Under the pieces are notes generated by a model. That model searched no databases. It was not told where the DNA came from and saw only the letters and a list, made by a program, of their open reading frames with translations. The position numbers were made by a program, and so were the translations under genes. Below, piece by piece: positions 17,847 to 26,416 of a stretch of 64,000 nucleotides of DNA. The stretch lies in the NCBI GenBank assembly GCA_038235275.1, contig JBBSUC010000011.1, positions 1 through 64,000 of the forward strand, in the 5' to 3' direction. Position 1 is the first letter of the stretch. Each line of letters starts with the position of its first letter. The stretch comes from Persicitalea sp038235275. GTDB taxonomy: Bacteria; Bacteroidota; Bacteroidia; Cytophagales; Spirosomataceae.

Positions 17847-19031
17847 TCACTTTTCACTGGCTAGTTTCTTCCCTAAAACCGCCATCGTTTCCCGCTGTCG
17901 CTTCTCTACGAATGCTTTGCCCTTGGCGGCATATTGGCGGGCAGCTTTCGGGTCTTGCGCCATTGCCAGCACCGCCGGAACGTAGCGGGCGATGTCGGCC
18001 TCGTTGTCGAAGTCGAACAGCCAGTCGTCCAGTCCGATGTCGCTCCACATGAAGCCCTTGCTGGTTTGCTCAGCGAAGCGACCCACGATGGCTGGGATGC
18101 CATGGCCGATACACATGATCGGCGAGTGCATTTCCAGGCCAAAAATCCCCGCTGACCGCACGTAGGTACTGACGGCTTCGTCGGTGAGCCAGTAACGGTC
18201 GCGCCACACGACTTTTTCTTTCACGTCCTCGGGCAATTTGTCCAGCAGAATTTGCTTGCCCAGTTTGACCTGCGTTTCGTTCTCGGGGCAGATCAGGATT
18301 TTCATCGGCGTTTGCCGCACCACGGCAATGATGGCCTTACGTAATGGCGCGTTGTCGTGTTCGCGCATGAGTTCGTTGCGGGCGTTTTTCTTCTCGTCCA
18401 AAGCCCGGTTCTTGCTGGGGATTTCCCACCAGGGGGTCAGGCGGTTGCGGGGGATAACGCACATAAACCTACCTTCTTCCAGCCCATGCTCCTTCATGAA
18501 TGCCGTAGCCGCTGCGTCGTCCTTCAAATCCACGGCGAACGCGCCATCGGGGCAGAACTCCATCACAGGATTACGAACGCCCAGTTTTTTAGCCAAATCC
18601 AGCGAAATTGAATCACGGAAAAAGACGAAGGCGGCAGCGTTCAATAGCTCGACATCGAGCGGATTGGCCTCGACGACCTGTTTGGGATCGTCGCTATAAA
18701 CTCCCGGAAAAGTGATGCCGTACACGCCGTAGGGCTTGCCCGTTTCATCCTTCCAGCGCTTCACGTCACTGCGGGCCACCGAGCGGTTGCGTCCGCGCAC
18801 ATTGCATTGCAGGCCGCCGTCGTGCAGGTGCCAGTCCTGCAACCGATTGCCCCACAAATTTTCCCCAATCCAGACCCGGTCGGGAAGGTCATACCAGTTG
18901 CTTTGGTAGGGCGACGAGGCGAATTTTTCTTCGGGAAACGAGGGGGTTTTTTGGCTTAAAGGACCGGATGGAAGTACGGACAGACTGGCGGAAGCCAACA
19001 GCGAATTTTCAAGAAAAGTACGGCGTTTCAT
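17847..19031 (-). CDS. Chimeric pyruvyl-transferase-fold protein lacking its N-terminal lobe
   Basis: A 394-residue protein starting with a Tat-like signal (MKRRTFLENSLLASASLSVL). From about residue 84 to the end it is a close relative of the protein at 14638-15906 (shared KPYGVYGITFPG, CPDGAFAVDLK, TYVRSAGIFGLEMHSPIMC, QTSKGFMWSDIG). The first ~80 residues are different: YQSNWYDLPDRVWIGENLWG and NRLQDWHLHDGGLQCN resemble the mature start of another group of Bacteroidota secreted enzymes. The N-terminal lobe, with the GDIGH motif and about 80 further residues, is missing. The frame is intact, with the join near 18775-18795. It may be a deletion fusion with reduced or no activity, or a real new architecture. 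Confidence 0.75.
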   Translation of the reverse strand: MKRRTFLENSLLASASLSVLPSGPLSQKTPSFPEEKFASSPYQSNWYDLPDRVWIGENLWGNRLQDWHLHDGGLQCNVRGRNRSVARSDVKRWKDETGKPYGVYGITFPGVYSDDPKQVVEANPLDVELLNAAAFVFFRDSISLDLAKKLGVRNPVMEFCPDGAFAVDLKDDAAATAFMKEHGLEEGRFMCVIPRNRLTPWWEIPSKNRALDEKKNARNELMREHDNAPLRKAIIAVVRQTPMKILICPENETQVKLGKQILLDKLPEDVKEKVVWRDRYWLTDEAVSTYVRSAGIFGLEMHSPIMCIGHGIPAIVGRFAEQTSKGFMWSDIGLDDWLFDFDNEADIARYVPAVLAMAQDPKAARQYAAKGKAFVEKRQRETMAVLGKKLASEK

Positions 19032-19198
19032 GCAAAAAAAGGGTGAATCAGGTAGTTTCTGAGTGTATTTTCATTCCAGGTCAGAAAGGGTAATCAGGGG
19101 AAAATTGATACGAATATGGTTATTCTCGAAAGCATCCTGAAAGTCCGGTCTACTGCTTCCGGCTCTTGCCAGAAATCTCCCGGCAGGGTATATGGATC

Positions 19199-19234
19199 AA
19201 AAAAAATCCGTTGCCCGACAATCAGACAACGGAT
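19199..19234 (-). terminator. Rho-independent terminator after the Gfo/Idh gene
   Basis: Read on the minus strand, ATCCGTTG (19234-19227) pairs with CAACGGAT (19213-19206), then comes a run of eight T (19206-19199). It lies about 40 bases after the stop of the Gfo/Idh/MocA gene and separates the Sus operon from the pyruvyl-transferase-fold/heparinase set. Confidence 0.82.
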
Positions 19235-19274
19235 GAGGTAGCTACCAGCTCAGGAGGTTTTGTTCCGGCGCACT

Positions 19275-20621
19275 TTACACCTTAGGCTCCCAGCCTTTGG
19301 CATACTCCCGGCTCCACAGTTTCTGAGCCTCCTTGTCTCCGATGATATGACCAGTTTTGGGATCAATGTTCAGGTCGCGGCCCACCCGCCAGGCGATATT
19401 GCCCAGCTGCATGGCCATAACGCTCTTGTAGCCGGTTTCGACGTCGCAGTTAGGACGGCGGTTGGTCCGAATGGCATCAGCGAAATCCGCTACGTGCAGG
19501 CTATCCATACCCAGACTCGGACTGGCCAGGTTACGGCCCTGCATTTCTTCCTCATCCATCACGGATTTTACTTCCTTCACCAACTTACCCTCCGTATCGT
19601 ACACCTTGTAGCTGTCGCCGCCGGTATCCAGGCTGCCGTTTTCTCCATAGAAAATAATCCCGCGATCCTGACCCTCGATCTTCCGGCCGTTGGAACTCCG
19701 CGACTCCCACATCAGGGAAATCCGGCCGGGATAATCCATAATCACAATCTGCGTATCGGGAGTTTGCCAGTCGTCCTTAAATTCGTAGCGGCCACCCATC
19801 GAGCTGACGCGCGTGGGGAAATCCACATTCAATCCCCAGCGGGCCACATCTACCTCGTGGGTACCATTGTTGAGAGCTTCACCGGTACCCCAGTTCCAGA
19901 ACCAGTGCCAGTTGTAGTGAATCAAGTTGTCCTGGTAGGGAGTCCGGGGGGCGGGGCCCTGCCATAGTTCATAGTCCAGCCACTCAGGTACCGTACCGGG
20001 CTTAAGTACAGTAGCCTTGCGGTTATTGGTGTACCAGGTTTTGGCCAGGTACACCCGACCGATTATCCCCTGGTGCAGCTGCTGGATACCCTGCGTCAGC
20101 ACAGGTGCCGAGCGCCGCTGGGCCCCCATCTGCACTACTTTGTTGTATTTGCGGGCAGCTTCAATGGCCAGTTCGCCTTCGCGGGGATTATGACTAAGGG
20201 GTTTTTCCACGTACACGTGCTTGTCGGCCTGGCAACCCATGATGGCGAGCGGCGCGTGCCAGTGGTCGGGGGTAGCAATGTAGATGGCGTCGATGGATTT
20301 GTCTTCCATTACCTTACGACAATCCTTTTGCGAAGTGGGCGTGAGCTTCTGCCCCGCTTTCTGAATGGATTGGATCGCTTTGGGGATCGCCCGAGAATCC
20401 ACATCGCAGACGGTACCTACCTCCACATTTTTTGTTTTGGCAAAAACTGCCCCCATACCATTTCCCCGGCTATTGACCCCGATGGTGGCCACCCGCAGCA
20501 GTTCGTTTGCTCCAATGATCCGGTTGTAGCTTTTGGGACTGAATCCGTAAGCCGAACTACCGATGGCCATCCCCACGGAGCCTGCCGCTATATTCTTGAT
20601 AAAATCACGTCGCTTTTGCAT
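19275..20621 (-). CDS. Exported Gfo/Idh/MocA family oxidoreductase
   Basis: A 448-residue NAD(P)-dependent sugar oxidoreductase. The N-terminus has a Tat-like signal (MQKRRDFIKNIAAGSVGM) with signal-like hydrophobic residues. The Rossmann part follows (LRVATIGVNSRGNGMG), with IYIATPDHWHAP and the family signature HVYVEKPLSH (EKP at residues 139-141). The C-terminal substrate domain contains HYNWHWFWNWGTGEALNNGTHEVDVARW. Gfo/Idh enzymes of this exported subgroup probably oxidise glycosides, with cofactor loaded before Tat export. It is 9 bases downstream of a DUF1080 hydrolase gene in the same operon, which fits an oxidise-then-cleave 3-keto-glycoside route. A terminator follows. Confidence 0.92.
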   Translation of the reverse strand: MQKRRDFIKNIAAGSVGMAIGSSAYGFSPKSYNRIIGANELLRVATIGVNSRGNGMGAVFAKTKNVEVGTVCDVDSRAIPKAIQSIQKAGQKLTPTSQKDCRKVMEDKSIDAIYIATPDHWHAPLAIMGCQADKHVYVEKPLSHNPREGELAIEAARKYNKVVQMGAQRRSAPVLTQGIQQLHQGIIGRVYLAKTWYTNNRKATVLKPGTVPEWLDYELWQGPAPRTPYQDNLIHYNWHWFWNWGTGEALNNGTHEVDVARWGLNVDFPTRVSSMGGRYEFKDDWQTPDTQIVIMDYPGRISLMWESRSSNGRKIEGQDRGIIFYGENGSLDTGGDSYKVYDTEGKLVKEVKSVMDEEEMQGRNLASPSLGMDSLHVADFADAIRTNRRPNCDVETGYKSVMAMQLGNIAWRVGRDLNIDPKTGHIIGDKEAQKLWSREYAKGWEPKV

Positions 20622-20630
20622 ACTGTATTT

Positions 20631-21353
20631 TTATAAGGTTTTGATTTTTATATTCCTGAAAGCCACTTCCGCCCCGTGCTCCTGTAACAGAATGTGGCCC
20701 TTGGGTACCGTTCCAAAGGCCGGTACCGCATCTTTGAATTTACTGTTGCCCACGGCTTTGGTATAGTCAGGGGTACCCCTGGTAAATTCCAGAATTTTAA
20801 CACCATTCAGCCAGTGCTCTACTTTTTTGCCTTTGGCTACAATCCGGACGGAGTTCCATTGGCCGGGTGGGTTCATCTTTTTCAGGGAGGCATTTGGGGG
20901 CATTACATCATAAAAGGAGCCCGTGAGGTGATTCTCCTGCTTATTGTCCTCAGCGAGTTTATCGTCGAGTATTTGGTACTCGATCCCCAGGTTGCCGCCC
21001 TTTTCGTAGGTAGTATAAAAATACTTAACCCCGCTGTTGCCTTCGGCTTCAAGGTTGTAGTCGAACCTCAGGTCGAAATCGCCATACTGGTTAAGGCTGA
21101 CGATATCTCCGCCCTTCTCGCCTTTCTGGGCTGTAAGGGTACCTTCCTTTACCGCCCAGCCCGAGAGGACGGCGGCACCTTTGGGGGTATTCCACCCCTG
21201 GGTGCTGGTACCGTCGAAGAGTAGTTGCCAGCCCTCCTGCTTTTCTTTCGGAGTCAGGGTATTGGCTTTCTGGGAAAAGGCATTGGAGGAAAGGCCCATG
21301 GTAGCTGCCAGGCATCCTACCATAAAAATTCTGCTTGTTGGTTTCATACGCAT
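20631..21353 (-). CDS. DUF1080 / 3-keto-disaccharide hydrolase family protein
   Basis: A 240-residue single-domain protein with a Sec signal (FMVGCLAATMGLSSNAFSQ) and the concanavalin-like jelly-roll of PF06439: EGWQLLFDGTSTQGWN, DFDLRFDYNLEAEGNSGVKY, GIEYQILDD, GQWNSVRIVAKGKKVEHWLN and VAFRNIKIK. Its ATG shares a base with the TGA of the SusD gene, suggesting translational coupling; a second ATG two codons downstream is an alternative. Members are thought to cleave glycosides whose sugar has been oxidised at C3, consistent with the Gfo/Idh gene immediately downstream. Location is periplasmic. Confidence 0.92.
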   Translation of the reverse strand: MRMKPTSRIFMVGCLAATMGLSSNAFSQKANTLTPKEKQEGWQLLFDGTSTQGWNTPKGAAVLSGWAVKEGTLTAQKGEKGGDIVSLNQYGDFDLRFDYNLEAEGNSGVKYFYTTYEKGGNLGIEYQILDDKLAEDNKQENHLTGSFYDVMPPNASLKKMNPPGQWNSVRIVAKGKKVEHWLNGVKILEFTRGTPDYTKAVGNSKFKDAVPAFGTVPKGHILLQEHGAEVAFRNIKIKTL

Positions 21354-22861
21354 CAGTATCCGGGGTTTTGTTTGATTTTTTCGGGATTGGACTGGATCAC
21401 CTGCAACGGGATCGGGAACAGTAGCATCGTATCATTCCAGGCCGAGGGGCTGAAACCATTCTGAACCTGTTGCTCCTGGATCATCACGGGTTTGGCGCGC
21501 TCCGTGCGCACCAGATCAAACCAGCGATGGTTTTCGAAGGCCAGCTCTACCCGGCGCTCTTTCTCGATGGCCAGCAAAAAGGCCTCATCTGAGCTGAAAG
21601 GGGCGTAGTCGGGTAGGACGGAAGCTGATCCGCCCGTGCTTTTTCTGGCTCTCTGACGAATTTTGTTGAGGTAGGTGAGCGCTACATCCGGTTGCTTTTT
21701 CTGACGTACCAGCGCCTCAGCGTACAGTAGGTAAATATCCGCCAGGCGTAATTCGATCCAGTTGTTATTGTTATCAGATCCGCTGAACGACACATCGTAG
21801 TATTTCCTTACGTATTTCTCATTGACCGTTACGTTACCCGGTACCGACACGTAGCCGTCGCTCATGGAGATGGCCTTACGGGGGTCGCCGGTTTCGTAGG
21901 CATTGGACATGGAGGGCGTGGGAGCATTGAAGCCGCCCTTGTCGCCTACCAGCACTACTTCCTTATTGGAGAAACGCGGGGCAAAATCGTTGTTCCAGGG
22001 GCTGCCCGTGCCGGTACCCCCTTTTTTATACTGTACTTCAAAGAGCGATTCAGGGCCGTTTTTCTGATTAGGATCAAAAAGGGCTTTGTAATCGGAGACC
22101 AGGGAGTACTTCGGGTTGTTGATTACTTCCATCGCCTTGGCTTCGGCCAGGGCGTAGTAGGCAGCGCCTTTTTTCAGGGGGTACCCTGCCATGGTCATAT
22201 ATACTTTGGCGAGCAGGCCTTTGGCTCCGCCCACGGTCACGCGGCCTTTGTCTATCGCCGCATAGCTGGCGGGCAGGTTTGCTTCCGCAAATTTCAGATC
22301 CTCCACGACGAAGTCATAGATTTCCTGGGTAGAAGTCCGGCCCAGGGTATAGGCTTCCTTGACCGAAAGCTCATGATCCACTTTGGGAACATCGCCATAG
22401 ATGCGTACCAGGTAGAAATACGTCAAGGCCCGGATAAAGCGGGCTTCGGCCTTGTACTGCTCCTTGAGCTTGGTGTCGGTGAAAGGTACCCCCTCAATCT
22501 TGTCCAGCACAATATTGCTGCGCAGGATGGTATTATAAGCGTTGTTCCAGAGGTTGGTGACAAAGGAATTATCGGAAAGCAGTACATCCCCGAAGTTATC
22601 GATGGAGGTCATGTCCTTGGAATTACCCGGTACCCACGAAAACGTGGTGTTGTCCGAGCGAACTTCGCCAACATAGATATACGATTGATTGTACAGAGCC
22701 TGCAAAGAAGCGTAGGGCGACATGACCGCCTGGTTCATGTCTTTTTCGGTCTTGTAAAATGTCCCCGCGTTCATCTCCGAGATCGGCTGGAGGTTGATAA
22801 ACTCTTCCTTACAAGAGAAAGAAGCAGCGATAAGCAGGGTAAATATGAAAGATTTTTTCAT
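21353..22861 (-). CDS. SusD/RagB family outer-membrane glycan-binding lipoprotein
   Basis: A 502-residue lipoprotein (LLIAASFSC, Cys17) with SusD features: FINLQPISEMNAGTFYKTEKD near the N-terminus, tetratricopeptide-like helices including FIRALTYFYLVRIYGDVP, and the C-terminal NWIELRLADIYLLYAEALVR followed by LNKIRQRARK and EKERRVELAFENHRWFDLVR. It caps the SusC barrel and delivers oligosaccharide to it at the cell surface. It is 24 bases downstream of the SusC gene and overlaps the DUF1080 gene by one base, so these genes form one operon driven by the sigma/FecR pair upstream. Confidence 0.96.
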   Translation of the reverse strand: MKKSFIFTLLIAASFSCKEEFINLQPISEMNAGTFYKTEKDMNQAVMSPYASLQALYNQSYIYVGEVRSDNTTFSWVPGNSKDMTSIDNFGDVLLSDNSFVTNLWNNAYNTILRSNIVLDKIEGVPFTDTKLKEQYKAEARFIRALTYFYLVRIYGDVPKVDHELSVKEAYTLGRTSTQEIYDFVVEDLKFAEANLPASYAAIDKGRVTVGGAKGLLAKVYMTMAGYPLKKGAAYYALAEAKAMEVINNPKYSLVSDYKALFDPNQKNGPESLFEVQYKKGGTGTGSPWNNDFAPRFSNKEVVLVGDKGGFNAPTPSMSNAYETGDPRKAISMSDGYVSVPGNVTVNEKYVRKYYDVSFSGSDNNNNWIELRLADIYLLYAEALVRQKKQPDVALTYLNKIRQRARKSTGGSASVLPDYAPFSSDEAFLLAIEKERRVELAFENHRWFDLVRTERAKPVMIQEQQVQNGFSPSAWNDTMLLFPIPLQVIQSNPEKIKQNPGY

Positions 22862-22885
22862 TGGTACAAAATTAAAATGAGGTAC

Positions 22886-25800
22886 TTAGAAAGTTACGTT
22901 GAGGCCTGCGATAATGGTACGGGCGGCGGGGTAGCCCAGATAGTCACCCCCCCGCGACAGGCCGTCGCCCTGGCTGCTGGTTTCGGGATCGAAGCCGGGG
23001 TACTTTGTGAAAGTGAACAGGTTCTGCCCCGTTACGTAAGCCCTCAGTCCTTTGATTCGGGCTTTTTGAACCAGGGTAGTCGGGAAATTGTAGCCCAGCG
23101 ACACGTTGCGGATGCGCAGAAATGAGCCATTTTCTACCCAGTAGCTCGAAGGTTCCTTCTGTAAGCCTTTGGGGTCACGGTTGGCCCGCAGAATCTGGCC
23201 CGAGCCGGGCTCTTGTTCCCAGCGCCAGCGGTCGTTCAGCTTGTCGAGGCCATTGCGGTCGCCGTGGTAGATCCCGATCATCCGGTTGAAAAAGCTGAAC
23301 AGTTGAGCTCCCTGCGATCCGGTCAACTGTATGTTCAGGTCAAAGTTACTATATGAGAAATCGTTGCTGAATCCGTAGATGAATTTGGGTTGGTTGTTGC
23401 CCAGGTAGGTCTTGTCGCTGGCATTGATCACCCCATCGCCGTTGATATCGATGTAGCGCGGATCGCCCGCATGATCGTTGGCCAGGTGCGGAGCGGCATC
23501 CAGCTCGGCCTGGTTCATGAATACCCCATCGTAGAGGTAGCCATAAAACGTGGCAATGGGACGTCCAATGGTGGTAATAAAGGTGTTGTTGGCGTTGGGG
23601 GCTCCGGCATAAATTGGCCGCTCGTCGGGGCCCAAAGCAAGTACCTTATTGCGGTTGAAGGAAATGTTGAAATCCGTCGACCACTTGAATTTTTCCACCG
23701 TATTGCGCGTCCTTACCAGAAATTCCATACCCTTGTTTTCTACCTGGCCGATATTCTGAAGCTGGGAGGCATACCCCGTCAGGGTAGGTACGGGTACATT
23801 CAGGAGCAAATCTACCGAGCGGCTGTTGTACACGTCGGCTTCCAGATGAATGCGCTCGTTGAGCAAACCCAGGTCGAGGCCCAGGTTCCATTGGCGGGTT
23901 TTTTCCCAGCCCAAATCCGGGTTGGGGTAGTTTATCGGATTGACGGAATTGACCAGATTATTGTTCAGGGAATAATAGCTGGTGCTGGTGCGGGCGATGG
24001 CGTCGTAGTTGCCGATTCGGTTGTTGCCCACCAGCCCCCAGCTGGCGCGCAGCTTAAGATCGCTGAAGGCCCGGATGTTCTGCATGAAAGGCTCCGCGCT
24101 GATTCGCCACCCGGCCGACGCCGAAGGAAAGGTACCCCACTTGTTGTTGGCCCCGAAGCGGGAAGACCCATCCGTCCGGATACTGGCCGAAAACAGGTAC
24201 TTGTCGTCAAAGGAGTAGTTGACCCTTCCCAGGTACGAAATCAAGGAGTTCTGGTATTCGGTGTTCGTCCCCCCTACGATTTGCCCGGCACTGAGGGTTC
24301 GCACGACATCATTCGGGAAATTCTGGGCCCGAACCTGAGCGTACTCCCCGGATGACTTCTGCGTGGTATAACCTACCAGAACATTGAAGTTATTCTTCTG
24401 AATGGTTTTGTTGTAGTTCAGGGTTTGCTCGATCAGCCAATCCTTGTCCAGCCAGGTTTCATTGCGGGCATCGGCGGTTTTGGGAGCGCGGGAGCCGTCG
24501 GTGTCCACAAAAGACGGACGGTAGTATTTCAGACGCCGGTTTTCGAGGGTACCGTTCAAGCTGATTTTATACATCAGCCCTTCCAGTATCTGATACTGGG
24601 CGTAAGTGGAAGCAATGATGCCATTGCGGGTCATGTAGTTGGTGATGTTCTCGGCGATGCCCACGGGATTGGCCACGTCGCCCGCCCAAATTTCGGAGTT
24701 CCGAACCTGCGAACCATAAGTGCCGTCGGCGTTGCGGAGGGGGTAGATGGGGGGTAGATACAAGGCGTATGAAAGAGGACTATCCTTGCCGTTATCCACT
24801 TGATTGTTGTCGGAAAAATAGCCGCTCACCGATACGCCAACTTCCAGCTTTGAGGTTACGTTTGACGTGATGTTGGTTCGCAGATTGTACCGCTTGTAAT
24901 CGCTATTGATCTGGATCCCTTTCTGATCGGTATAACCTGCCGAAACAGCGTACCGGGTTTTGTCAGCCCCGCCGGTTACCGATAGCTCGTGGCGTTGCGT
25001 GGCGGCATTGCGAAAAATCTGATCCTGCCAGTTGATGTCGGCAAAGTTATTGGGATCGTTGAAACTTTCAGGGATAATATAAAAGCTGGAATTGGTGTAC
25101 TTGTTCCGAATGTCGTTGCCATCCGTGATGGAGTGCGGGGCATCGCCGGGTAGGGGCGCGCGGTCGAGCCAGGCCTGGTTATGGCCGTCTTTAAAGAATT
25201 CGAGGTACTCCGCCGTATTCATCATATCTATCTTGCGAGCGACCTGCTGCACACCGTAAAACGTATTAAAGGAAACAGTTGGTGTTCCTACTTTTCCCTT
25301 TTTGGTCGTCACGATGATCACGCCATTGGAGCCTCGCGATCCGTAGATCGCCGTGGAAGAAGCATCTTTCAGTACCTGAATGCTCTCGATGTCGGAAGGG
25401 TTGACCAACGAAAAGGCACTGCTTTCCATGGGGTAGCCGTCAATTACGTATAGCGGGGCACTACCGGCAGAAATAGAACCCGTTCCCCGAACCCGGATCG
25501 TGAGCCCTTCCCCGCCGGGAGCGCCGTTGGTTTGCTGTACCTGTACACCAGCCATCTGCCCTACCAGCGCTTCGCCGTAAGATACAGCCGCCTTATTCTT
25601 CAATTTATCCGCCGATATGGTGGCAATAGCGCCCGTCAGGTCGGCTTTCTTCTGCACACCGTAGCCTACCACTACCACTTCGTTGAGGGACTTACTCTCA
25701 GGTACCATCGCTACCCGGATCGTAGTCTGGTTACCCACGGCCACTTCCTGGCTTTGGTACCCGACAAAACTGAAGACCAGGGTAGATTCTTCCTCAGGTA

Positions 25801-26410
25801 TTTCGAGTTGAAACTTCCCCTCGGCGTTGGTGGACGTACCGCGTTGCGATCCTTTCAGCACCACGCTCACCCCCGGAAGTCCGGCGTTGTTCTCATCGGC
25901 GACAGTACCTGTCAAGTTCCGCTCCACGATCGCCACCTGGTTGAGCGACGACGGGGCCTCCAACCTGACATAACGGTAAGACGCGTCGCGGACAGGTAAG
26001 TGTACTTCGCTCATTTCGGGGGCGGCTATGGCACCCGAACGGTCGATATCCGGATTTTTCTGGCGGTTTTGCACGACCACGTACTGATTTTTTCCCACCT
26101 TCCGGTAGTTCAGTCCGTGCGGAGCGAGCAGGGTTTGAAGCTGCTTTTCTATTTCCGGGGCAGTGGCTTCCTGGGACGTGGGCCGCACCGTGATACCCCG
26201 CACCAGTTTTTCTTCAAAAATAATACTGACGGAATAAGTCCGACTGAGTTCGTTCAGGGCCTCTTTGAGTTCCTGTTGGGCGACTTGCGCCGATTGGGGC
26301 AAGTGGGCTGGGTGCCTGGTGTACGCCAGCAGTTGTGCCATAACGCCCGAATAGAGCAGACAAGCCGACAGCACCAGGCTGCACTTTCGTAGATAGTTAT
26401 TCATTGCCAT
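22886..26410 (-). CDS. SusC/RagA TonB-dependent transporter with STN signalling domain
   Basis: A 1174-residue outer-membrane protein. In order: signal peptide (SLVLSACLLYSGVMA), an STN secretin/TonB N-terminal domain (about residues 45-115, ELSRTYSVSIIFEEKLV), a carboxypeptidase-regulatory-like domain (GTVADENNAGLPGVSVVLKG), a plug (VVGYGVQKKADLTGAI, then VLKDASSTAIYGSRGSNGV) and a 22-strand barrel ending in an aromatic residue (GLNVTF). The STN domain contacts FecR in the periplasm and signals substrate arrival to the ECF sigma factor. The FecR gene is only 6 bases upstream. It imports oligosaccharides using TonB energy. Alternative ATG two codons in. Confidence 0.96.
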   Translation of the reverse strand: MAMNNYLRKCSLVLSACLLYSGVMAQLLAYTRHPAHLPQSAQVAQQELKEALNELSRTYSVSIIFEEKLVRGITVRPTSQEATAPEIEKQLQTLLAPHGLNYRKVGKNQYVVVQNRQKNPDIDRSGAIAAPEMSEVHLPVRDASYRYVRLEAPSSLNQVAIVERNLTGTVADENNAGLPGVSVVLKGSQRGTSTNAEGKFQLEIPEEESTLVFSFVGYQSQEVAVGNQTTIRVAMVPESKSLNEVVVVGYGVQKKADLTGAIATISADKLKNKAAVSYGEALVGQMAGVQVQQTNGAPGGEGLTIRVRGTGSISAGSAPLYVIDGYPMESSAFSLVNPSDIESIQVLKDASSTAIYGSRGSNGVIIVTTKKGKVGTPTVSFNTFYGVQQVARKIDMMNTAEYLEFFKDGHNQAWLDRAPLPGDAPHSITDGNDIRNKYTNSSFYIIPESFNDPNNFADINWQDQIFRNAATQRHELSVTGGADKTRYAVSAGYTDQKGIQINSDYKRYNLRTNITSNVTSKLEVGVSVSGYFSDNNQVDNGKDSPLSYALYLPPIYPLRNADGTYGSQVRNSEIWAGDVANPVGIAENITNYMTRNGIIASTYAQYQILEGLMYKISLNGTLENRRLKYYRPSFVDTDGSRAPKTADARNETWLDKDWLIEQTLNYNKTIQKNNFNVLVGYTTQKSSGEYAQVRAQNFPNDVVRTLSAGQIVGGTNTEYQNSLISYLGRVNYSFDDKYLFSASIRTDGSSRFGANNKWGTFPSASAGWRISAEPFMQNIRAFSDLKLRASWGLVGNNRIGNYDAIARTSTSYYSLNNNLVNSVNPINYPNPDLGWEKTRQWNLGLDLGLLNERIHLEADVYNSRSVDLLLNVPVPTLTGYASQLQNIGQVENKGMEFLVRTRNTVEKFKWSTDFNISFNRNKVLALGPDERPIYAGAPNANNTFITTIGRPIATFYGYLYDGVFMNQAELDAAPHLANDHAGDPRYIDINGDGVINASDKTYLGNNQPKFIYGFSNDFSYSNFDLNIQLTGSQGAQLFSFFNRMIGIYHGDRNGLDKLNDRWRWEQEPGSGQILRANRDPKGLQKEPSSYWVENGSFLRIRNVSLGYNFPTTLVQKARIKGLRAYVTGQNLFTFTKYPGFDPETSSQGDGLSRGGDYLGYPAARTIIAGLNVTF

Positions 26411-26416
26411 ACTTTT

